Part shown: in pieces, positions 56,040 to 64,000 of the stretch
Layout of the letters: every line of letters starts with the position of its first letter
Numbering within the stretch: the stretch's first letter is position 1
Assembly: GCA_900491605.1 (NCBI GenBank)
Contig: UESW01000130.1
Span: 1 to 64,000 of the forward strand
Length of the DNA stretch: 64,000 nucleotides
DNA from: Calamus simplicifolius
Taxonomy: Eukaryota > Streptophyta > Magnoliopsida > Arecales > Arecaceae
Direction of reading: 5' to 3'
Program-made: the position numbers and the translations under genes
The notes under the pieces: generated by a model
Seen by the model: only the letters and a program-made list of their open reading frames with translations
What the model was told of the DNA's origin: nothing
Database searches by the model: none

Positions 56040-57130
56040 AAGCTTTGAAGATGTTGTGCCTACTACCCTTGGATATGCTACTCTTTAGCTTTATGTTGGT
56101 TTTAGAAAGCGGAGCAAGCTGGACGCCAGGTCAAAGAAGATGATGATTCTGAGCTATCCGCGTGGAATCAAGGGGTATCGATTGTGAAACCTTTGGAGAA
56201 GAAGGTTGTCAGCAAGGATGTGAACTTCGACAAGAGCTTAATTCGGAGCAAGCTAGACGCTAGGTTAAAGAAGATGATGTTTCTGGGCTACTCGCATAAA
56301 ATCAAGGGGCATTGGCTATGGGACTCTTAAAGAAGAAGGTTGTCATCAGTAGAGATATGACCTTCGATGAGAACTAGATCCTCTAGAAGAGAGATAGCAT
56401 AGAAGCACTGCATCCCTTCGATGAAAGCTCGATCCTTTAGAGGAGAGATGGCATAGAAGCACTATAGGAGTTACGAGAGGTACAACAAGGTAGCACTAGT
56501 TAGATGACCTCCTATAAAATTTGAGATTCAGATGAAAAGGACTGACAGAGAGCGTAGAAGCCAGGAAGTTCAGTAGGATACAACTATGACTGATACTAAG
56601 ATCACACTGCATAAGCCCAAAAGGAATGCACGACCACTAGATCGATACGACTTCGAAGATTCAGTGTCATATGCCTTGATGATAATGAATAAAGAAGTTC
56701 AGTAGGACTGATACTAAGATCACACTGCATAAGCCCAAAAGGAATGCGCGACCACTAGATCGATACGACTTTGAAGATTCAGTGTCATATGCCTTGATGA
56801 TAATGAATAAAGACCCTTACACCTATGAGAAAGCTGTAGAGAGCCAAGATAAGAATAGTTGGGTTCAGGCTATGGAGATGCAGTCTCTTCACAAGAATGA
56901 CACATGGCAGTTGGTCCAGTTGACATAAGAAAGAAACCCATTGGTTCTAATGAGTTTATCAATGCAAGAAAGAGCCTTCAGAATAAGGGAGTATCAGGTA
57001 CAAGGCAAGATCAAGGAGAACCCAGCAGATGCATTGACTGTTGATGCAGCTGATGGATACAGCGAATGTGCTGAGGCCTTGAAGTACCAATATATGAAGA
57101 TTGTTAGGCCTAATGTGGTGCTATCGAGGC
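56040..57130 (+). pseudogene. Scrambled copia pol remnant
   Basis: Two successive diverged copies of the integrase tail (RSKLDARLKKMMFLGYS-like; 56105-56235 and 56240-56390). Then comes the RT start: DPYTYEKAVESQDKNSWVQA and MEMQSLHKNDTWQLVQL (56810-56925). Directly after it, ENPADALT-like sequence matches the RNase H end of copia pol. So almost all of RT and RNase H is deleted. Confidence 0.7.
56589..56824. repeat. 118-bp direct duplication in the copia remnant
   Basis: ACTGATACTAAGATCACACT begins at 56589 and again at 56707. The copies are nearly identical and encode the same KPKRNARPLDRYDFEDS stretch, so the duplication is recent relative to the element's decay. Confidence 0.88.
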
Positions 57131-57224
57131 CAAGTTTGGGATAACTTATATTGGGCTGAATAGTGTATATGGGCTTAGAAGTTATTTTAATCTTATTAGA
57201 TTAGTTCATGAGAGTTTTTGTTGA

Positions 57225-57335
57225 ATCATAGCCAAACTCATTTGGCCTTGCGTCAGGGGCATGGTTTGAACACACGACCTGAAGGTAAAGGAACCAATGC
57301 CTTACCGCTAAACCAATTTAATCATGGGCAAGGAT
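57225..57335 (-). ncRNA. tRNA-derived SINE-like head
   Basis: On the minus strand, TTGGTTTAGCGGTAAGGC resembles a pol III A box and GTGTTCAAACC a B box, about 33 bp apart. That is tRNA-like spacing, and the region resembles the heads of plant tRNA-derived SINEs. The tail could continue left to about 57130, but its end is not defined. A decayed tRNA gene is the alternative; the acceptor stem does not pair convincingly. Confidence 0.45.
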
Positions 57336-57663
57336 AGGTGAAAGCTCAGGGTATTTCTTTAGCGAGAAGATTCTATTGTTCATCTTCAACAGATACCCTT
57401 TTTATAACAATAGAGTATCACAAATTACATCTTGGTAGGTGATGTCCTGAGGACTAGTGGCTCCCATGGTCAATGTTGGCTAGACTTCGAGCAAGATGAG
57501 TGGAAGCAATTTAGGTAGCAGCAGAAGGCAAGTATGAGATCCAGTTATTGTTTTTATAACACTATAAGCTTTGTGCTGGTCCCTTTTTCATTAAATTTGA
57601 TGCATGTGAACACATGATGTGATTTAGTTCTGCATGGTGGATGGCAAAAAGATGCAAAAATCA
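57336..57663. other. Unassigned spacer
   Basis: No gene or repeat recognised between the SINE-like head and the LINE tail. Confidence 0.5.
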
Positions 57664-58246
57664 CTTTTTTTTTTTGTACAGGCAGGTAATCACAACATTT
57701 TAGGGCGAGTCAGACTCAATATGTCTGAAAATAAAATTTATGTAAGTACAAGAGGGCACGGGTCTTTCTACTTTCAGCTCCAAAACTTGGAGTGATGAGC
57801 CACATTGAATTGACTTTTCGATAGATATGCCAAATCTGGGCACTATAAGCATCCTGAAGAGTAGACCGAATATCGCAGATCAAATGGTTGATTGACAGAT
57901 GATCGCAGGAGTCATGTCGGAGCCAGCGAATAACAGTAATAGAATCCTCCTCAATAAGAAGACTGCGAGCACCAAGGCTATGAGTGGTATAAAAGATACA
58001 TGCCCAAACAGTATAAAGCTCGACAAGAGGAACAGAAGAGTCAAGAAGGCTGAATCCCCCTATCGCCAACATAGCTCCATCAGATCCATAAATCACAAAG
58101 CCGATCCAGCAAATCTGCCTCGAAAACTTTTATCAAAGTTGATTTTGACAAATCGTAGAGGTGGGGACTCCCATGAGATGAAGATCATGAGCCGATGCAC
58201 TGCCAAGGCAGCAGGGAAGACCCAAAGGCTAGGGCTATCAGAATGA
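57664..58246 (-). mobile_element. 5'-truncated LINE with RNase H end
   Basis: The T-run at 57664-57676 is the poly(A) tail on the minus strand. The frame 58096-57716 carries ELYTVWACIFYTTHSLGA, SLLIEEDSITVIRWL and IWHIYRKVN, the same RNase H domain as at 26831-27259. Only about 580 bp of 3' end are present, as expected for incomplete reverse transcription. A target duplication is not clear. Confidence 0.8.
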
Positions 58247-58283
58247 TAAAAAGATGGATGTCCTAACTATTGCTTAATCTTTT

Positions 58284-60104
58284 TGTAGGCAATATGTATG
58301 CATTTTAAAATTTTCTAAAATAAATACGCAACGGAAGCAATAAGATATTGGATCTAATCCAATATCATCCTACAACAGGATCAATATATAAAAATTATAT
58401 ATAAAAATTTATATAAGAAAAGAACACATATCAAATCTATGTAAATACAAATAACATATATCATATCTATGTTTATGGCTTAGTGTCTTAGATCATATCT
58501 AAGTCATCAGCAATTATTGAATCTTTTATCTTTGGATGCTCAATGACTCTTGTAGCAATAAAAGGTGGTGGTAGGTACTTCTGCAAGTCACACAAAGGTG
58601 TATGACCTCTACAAATGATTCACACTGGGGTTCTAGTCCTGACCAGCCTCTTCGGAGTGTTAGCTCCTCTCCAAGGCTTCGAAGATGAGATTTTTTCTAT
58701 TCAACACCAAGGTGCTCTTGGAATTGTCTAAAAGATATGGAGAAAACCTTTTACCCCTAGCCAGAATCCCTTCCATCCTAAAAACATCTCATCTCATTGT
58801 CTTTTACTTTTCTAACGTTTCTTAGAAGATAAGAAAGAAACCCTTCATCTTCTTTTTCAGTTAAAAACCAAAAAAAGTTAGAAGATAAGGAATGAGAGGT
58901 AATTAGGAAGAGGTCATTAACATCCATTTTAAATTCAAACTTCAAATTTTGAATTTAAAATTTAAACTTCAAACTTGAAATTAAAATTAGTTTGAAATTC
59001 AAATTCATAATTTGAATTTAAATGGGTAAGGATGTTAACATTAGGCTTATCTAAATTTGAACCCAAACCAAATCCTATTTGATTTGATCTAGATATTCAT
59101 AGCTCAATCAAATTGAGCTAGCTAGCAATCATATTGCCAATTTAATCCTCTAATTAATTTACTAACATTTAGTTTCTCAATCATCTAGTCAATCAAAATC
59201 CCCTATAGTGTGTGACCCCATAGGTTCAAACACTAAGCCGGTAGCACTAGAACACTTTCAATGCTAATCGAAGTCGTAATCTAGCAATGACACCTGACGT
59301 CCAGATAGGCTGAAGGTTGCAGAGCAACAATCAAGAACCTCTAGCATATGGTTACCATATAATTCATCTCTTTGATCCTCAATGCTCAAGATGACTTAGG
59401 GTTTAACTGCCAACCCTTAATTAGCTCATCCATAAAGTGTCTCAATCTTCATAAGTCCTGTGACTTCTCATAAGGATTACCCTGGCCAAGGTTTTGCTAA
59501 ATTGAAATATAGTGAAATATTTACTCCAAACTATTTGGAGGGGTCAATCCCATCTTAGTCCACTCACTGCTTTATAAGTACTTTACTGCACTCAGAAACC
59601 TTCTATCACTAGATTAAAAATTCAGATAGTTTGGCACCAAAGTATAGTAGGTTGCTTGCAAGCTACCATGGTAATCTCAGGTCAGAAGGATACTTATATC
59701 CATATCCCTTCATAAATACTTCTTGGTAGAAGAGTGTTCCACAGAATAGTCACGTTTAGTGAGATATCATACACCTCACATGTATGTCATACCAGTGTCA
59801 CCACACTCCTTAGTAAAGAGGATAACCAACCCATATAACATATAACAACCTTTTACTTGATACACAGTTATCCTTTAACTATATATCATTTGATTGCGAC
59901 TATTTTAAGAACCACTCAATAAACCCTCTCTTTATTGAATCGATCATGGTTCTAAGGACTCCATCACAAAAGAATTTATTTCAGAAAGATACAATGCGTT
60001 GAACCGCCAAATAAATATTTTATTAATTAATAATTTATATATATTTATAACTTGCATAATCATCTACATGTTAGTTGATTGGCTTTAGGACACAATTCCC
60101 AACA
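58284..60104 (-). mobile_element. 3' LTR of the right-hand copia element
   Basis: The minus-strand start is TGTTGGGAATTGTGTCC (ends at 60104). The other end is TG near 58284 or 58295 (minus-strand ...GCATACA). Length is about 1.8 kb. It is non-coding. A clearer left border needs the other LTR, which is outside the window. Confidence 0.75.
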
Positions 60105-60153
60105 ACTCTCACTTGGACTAAAGCCACTCAGAACAGTATCTAATACCCATCTT

Positions 60154-61000
60154 TCATTTATGGTCATAAAATTCTTTGATTCTGAAAGCTTTAGTAAATG
60201 GGTCAGCTAAGTTCTCCTTTCCATTAATCTTCTGAAGGTTAATGTCATTTCGCTCCATGATTTCTCGCACAAGATGATAACGACGTAGAATATGTTTGGT
60301 GCATTGATGGGACTTCGGCTCTTTGGCTTGAGCAATGGCTTCGATGTTGTCATAGTACACTGAAATAAGACCATCCAAAGAAGGTGTCACTCCCAGTTCT
60401 CCCAGGAACTTTCACAATCATATAACTTCATTTGCTGCATCCGATGCCGCAATATATTTTGCTTCGCAAACGAAGTCTGTCATAGTGTGCTGCTTGGAAT
60501 TTTTTTAGTAGATCGCTCCTCAATTTAGGGTAAAAACAAATCCTGACACACTCTTGCTATCATCCCTATTTGACTGAAAATTGGAGTCAGTATATCCCTT
60601 AAGTTTTAAGTCAGGTTCTCCATAAATTAGCCATTTATCCTTAGTATGTCGTAAATACTTAAGGATAGTTTTTACTACTTTTCAATGAGCTTTACCTGGG
60701 TCAGACTGGTATCTGCTCACTACCCTTAGTGAATATGCCACGTTTGGTCTAGTACATATCATAGCGTATATGGTAGAACCAACTACCGAAGCATATGAAA
60801 TCCTACTCATACGATCTCTTTCCTCAGGAGTTATCACACAATCCTTTTTGGAGAGAGAAATTTCATGGCTTATTGGGAGATAGCCTTTCTTAGAATTCTT
60901 CATGCTGAACTGCTTCAACACAGTGTCTATGTACATAGATTGGGATAATACCAGAAGCCTCTTAGATCTATCTCTATAGATCTTCATACAGGTATGCAAG
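60154..61000 (-). pseudogene. Copia RT C-terminus and RNase H
   Basis: 61000-60682 contains KGYLPISHEISLSKKDC and MSRISYASVVGSTIYAMICT, the RT-RNase H link. 60390-60154 contains VYYDNIEAIAQAKEP, KHILRRYHLVREIMER and ENLADPFTKAF, the RNase H end. A stop-rich segment at 60400-60680 (with YTDSNFQS-like residues) separates them. Confidence 0.85.
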
Positions 61001-61039
61001 AGGCTTCACCCAAGTCTTTCATAAAGAACTGAGATGATA

Positions 61040-61680
61040 ACCAGACCTTTATTCTCTATAGTGCTGGGATGTCATTCTCAATTAAGAGAATGTCATCCAC
61101 ATACAATATAAGGATACAACCATAGAACCATTAGCCCATTTATAAATGCAAGGTTTTTCTCTGTTTCTAATAAAATCATACGTCTTAATACATTTATCAA
61201 AATGCATGTTCCAGCTTCGAGATGCTTGCTTCAATCCATAGATGGATCTTTGAAGCTTGCACACTTTTGACTCATCTATGGATATGAACCCTTTAGGTTG
61301 TATCATATATACCTTCTCTTCCGGCTCACCATTAAGGAAAGCTGTTCGGACATCCAATTGCCAAATTTCATAATCAAAGTGTGCTGCTAAAGCAAGCATA
61401 ATCCGAATGGATTTGAGCATTGCCATAGGAGAAAATGTCTCATCATAGTCTATACCATAACGTTGACGATATCCCTTGGCAACCGGACGAGCTTTATAGG
61501 TATCTACCTGCCCATCTGCGCCTCTTTTTCTTTTGAAAATCCATTTGCATCCAATGGGTTTTATCCCCTCAGGTGGATCAACCAATGTCCATACATTATT
61601 GATCTTCAATACTCCATTTCGGATTTCATGGCTTCTAGCCATTTCTCAGAGTCAAACCTCCTCTGCATTGCATCCATATA
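61040..61680 (-). pseudogene. Copia reverse transcriptase core
   Basis: Blocks are KPIGCKWIFKRKRGADGQVD, YKARPVAKGYRQRYGIDY, FDYEIWQLDVRTAFLNGE and KLQRSIYGLKQASRSWN. The catalytic YVDD is coded at 61103-61092, but a one-base deletion close upstream (about 61110) puts it out of frame. All other frame up to 61642 is open. Confidence 0.9.
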
Positions 61681-61814
61681 GGTGATCAGATTCTCATTAT
61701 TCTCATCGAGTTCAATAGGATCGTCGTTCCGAATCATGAAACTATAGTATCTGTCCAGTTTACGTAGTATCCATCCAGTTTACGTAGTATCCTACTAGAT
61801 CTCCTTAATGGTTC

Positions 61815-62750
61815 TTATATGGGCTCTGGGTTTGATCTAATCAAATCCGTTTCTATATTATCTCTTAAGTGTATTGGTTTTTCTTCTTGTTGAACTTCAC
61901 TAAGTTCAATCTTAGTGGCTCCAGTTCCTTCACTAAGGAACTCCTTTTCTAAAAAGATAGCCCTAAGACCGACGAACAACTTTTGTTCTTCAGGCAAGTA
62001 AAAGTAATACCCCTTAGACTCTTTTGGATACCCTACAAATAGGCACCGATCAGACCTAAGTCCAAGCTTATCTATTTTCAAACATTTAACATAAGCCGGG
62101 CAACCCCAAACCCGAAGGTGTAAGAATATCGGCTTATGCCCAGTCCATATTTTATATGGTGTTTTGTTAACAGACTTACTTGGAATCCTATTTAAAAGAT
62201 AACAAGTTAATTCTAAAGCATAACCCCAAAAGAAGATCGGCAGAGAAGCAAAGCCAATCATGGACCAAACCATGTCTAACAGGATTCAATTCCTTCTTTC
62301 AGACACTCTATTTAACTAAGGTATTCCTAGAGATGTTCATTGATAGAGAATCCCATTCTTCTTAAGATATGTCAGAAACCCACTGGAAAGATATTCGCCA
62401 TCTTGATCTATTCGAAGGGTTTTGATAAACTTTCCAGTTTATTTTTTTACTTCATTACGATATCGTTTGAACATTTCAAATGATTCAGATTTATGTCTCA
62501 TCAAGAATATATAACAATACCTCGAAAGATTATCTATAAATGTAATGAAATAATTATACCCACCCCTGGCACTGACATTCATAGATCCGCATACATCGGT
62601 ATGTATCAAACTTAGAATTTTATTGGCCCATTCACCTTTTTCACTAAAAGATGATTTGGTCATTTTAGCCAGAAGACAAGATTCACAGGTTGGTAATGAT
62701 TCAAAATCATTAACCTCAAATAGACCTTCTTGTCTCAACCTATTTATCAT
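61815..62750 (-). pseudogene. Copia GAG-pre-integrase and integrase
   Basis: 62750-62439 has the zinc finger part (CESCLLAKMTKSSFSEK) and LIHTDVCGSM with the first catalytic Asp. A shifted frame gives IDQDGEYLSSGF (second Asp) and VSERRN (Glu), separated by stops around 62300-62330. 62273-61815 continues YLLNRIPSKSVNKTPYKIW, RVWGCPAYVKCL and RCLFVGYPKESKGYYF. The triad residues are kept while frames are broken. Confidence 0.88.
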
Positions 62751-63217
62751 GTTCTTATTAACATGACCTAGCTAGTAGTGCTAAAGGTAAGCATTACTGA
62801 TATCGTTTATCCTAGAATGTTTGCTAGATGTATACATTACACTAATAGGTTTGGATAGTATATATATGCCATTACTCATATATCCATTCATCACAACAGA
62901 ACCATTCATAATGATTTTACAAATGTCATTCTTTATTGATAGTTCATAATCAGACATGAACAATTGGCCTACAAAAATAACATTTAAAATGAAAATGGAC
63001 AATAATGAAATTCATTTAAAATGATTGTACAAGACTCAAAAATAAGTTTGACGACTAGAACATGGCTTTCATTTCCTACATTTAAGAATCTCTCACTGTC
63101 CTCGAATCTTCTACTAACTTGAAGTCCCTGCAAAGAATTGCATATGTGAATTGAATTTACGGTATCCAATACCCAATTAGTAGTATCATAGATAGAGAAA
63201 TTACAAGGTGTTATCAT
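62751..63217 (-). pseudogene. Copia protease region
   Basis: NWVLDTVNSIHICNSLQGLQ near 63170 corresponds to the W.LDSGAS.H.C protease active site; here the Asp is kept but the Ser-Gly is altered (DTVNS), so it would not work. The rest (MNGYMSNGIYIL) is the segment before the pre-integrase domain. Frameshifts occur near 63000. Confidence 0.7.
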
Positions 63218-63239
63218 ATAAATACCTTATTCAGTATTT

Positions 63240-63990
63240 CCTTACTGCTTCCTCTTCTTGGACCGGTTCGGATCAAGGATTGTAATATAAAGAGGATAGT
63301 TCCTCTTCCAATGACCCTACTTCTTGCAAAATAAGTACTTTGCCTTACTCTGATTAGCTTTAACCTTTTTAGCCTGATTGGTCCCAGCATTTTGCACCAT
63401 CTTTCTTTTATTTATTTTTTTCTTTCTTAAAGGGACGATGATCTCCCAAAGAACCTCCCATTAAATCACCACCCCTTTATTGAGCTTGTGATCTTTCTCA
63501 TAAATATGCAGTAAACCAAGTAGATCATGATAGTTTACTGCAGGCTTATTCATTCTATAATAATCAAGAAAGTCGAGATATGAAGGGGGTAGGGAGTTCA
63601 GTATCGCATCTTTTCCAAATTGTTCATGCAAGAGACAATCGAGTTTGCACAAGCACTCAATCATCTTGATCATGTACAATACATGATCAGTGATCGAGGC
63701 TCCATCATGCATCCGCGCATTATAGATAGCACAAGAGGCCTTGTACCTCTAAACGTCGTCTGGTGTGCCGAAGGATTCCTTCAACTTTTGAGGATTTTCT
63801 CTGGCTGGGCTTCCTTAAATTTGCGACTGAACTCGTCATTCATTGCTACTAGCATTAAGCATCGGATAGTGGTCCCATCAGAGATCCACTTCTAATAAGT
63901 ATCCTTGACCGAACCCCAAGCATTAGGAGTAAGGACTTCAGGTGCTGGATCCGTTATCACATAAATGATCCATTCATGCTCCAGGACAAT
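63240..63990 (-). pseudogene. Copia gag (C-terminal part in window)
   Basis: 63712-63461 reads SITDHVLYMIKMIECLCKLD, LNSLPPSYLDFLDYYRMNK, as in UBN2-type copia gag. To its left a CCHC-type segment (near 63330, with KYFAC-like residues) is broken. To its right, poorly kept frames run to the window edge. Confidence 0.7.
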
Positions 63991-64000
63991 CCTGAGCCTT

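Larger units (their letters stand above)
60105..64000 (-). mobile_element. Internal region of minus-strand copia element
   Basis: Order from right to left is gag, integrase, RT, RNase H, then LTR: the copia order. It runs off the right edge, so gag start, primer site and 5' LTR are not seen. Frames are broken by single-base changes, but motifs are clear, suggesting moderate age. The lineage looks Tork/Angela-like; uncertain. Confidence 0.88.

Noticed and set aside
57225..57335. A functional tRNA gene
   Set aside because: The acceptor stem does not pair, and the anticodon arm is not convincing; only the A- and B-box-like parts remain.

Overview
This window looks like a transposon-packed interval of a plant nuclear genome, most likely a monocot. 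I found no convincing host gene. Every recognisable coding signal belongs to a mobile element: Ty1-copia, Ty3-gypsy (chromovirus and Tat lineages), L1-type LINE and Mutator-like DNA transposons (MULEs). The monocot call is an inference from the antisense Transposase_28-type ORF in the Tat element and the overall element mix; the species cannot be read from the sequence.

Layout. 1-2676: 3' end and complete 3' LTR of a SIRE/Maximus-type copia element, inserted into the RT gene of a chromovirus. 2677-9235: that chromovirus as scrambled pieces: a duplicated RT-RH-IN fragment (+), an inverted gag (-), a second RT-RH-IN-chromodomain fragment (+) and LTR-like sequence. 9240-10060: a LINE scrap and a dispersed repeat here called DR1. 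10061-14593: MULE-A, carrying a plant-mobile-domain (PMD) gene and a convergent transposase gene. 14596-26506: MULE-B, 11.9 kb, with >1.2-kb terminal inverted repeats, a Ulp1-like protease gene (+), a convergent FAR1-type transposase gene (-) and dense arrays of a GGTGTCGT motif. MULE-B sits inside the target-site duplication of MULE-A; both 9-bp duplications are perfect. 26522-26803: the rest of DR1. 26804-32690: a nearly full-length L1-type LINE (-). 32690-35776: AT-rich DNA, a copia gag scrap, a second DR1 copy and a GC-rich solo-LTR candidate.

35782-41549: a complete Tat-lineage gypsy element (duplication GATAA) that kept gag and an antisense ORF but lost all of pol. 41511-52376: a tandem duplication that copied the end of that element's LTR. 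Its second copy is interrupted by an 8.0-kb minus-strand Tekay/Del-like element (43405-51432, duplication AAGAG, methionine-tRNA primer site, pol almost erased). 52169-55000: LTR-like sequence with several minisatellites. 56040-58246: copia scraps, a tRNA-derived SINE-like head and a 5'-truncated LINE. 58295-64000: 3' LTR and most of pol of a minus-strand copia element running off the right edge.

How it works together. The most notable unit is the MULE pair. Each carries an accessory gene on the left (PMD or Ulp1) convergent with a transposase gene on the right, and each has its own short motif repeated in non-coding DNA. MULE-A's transposase has lost a predicted catalytic aspartate; both matching aspartates remain in MULE-B. 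Cut sites, duplications and nesting let the order of several insertions be read directly.
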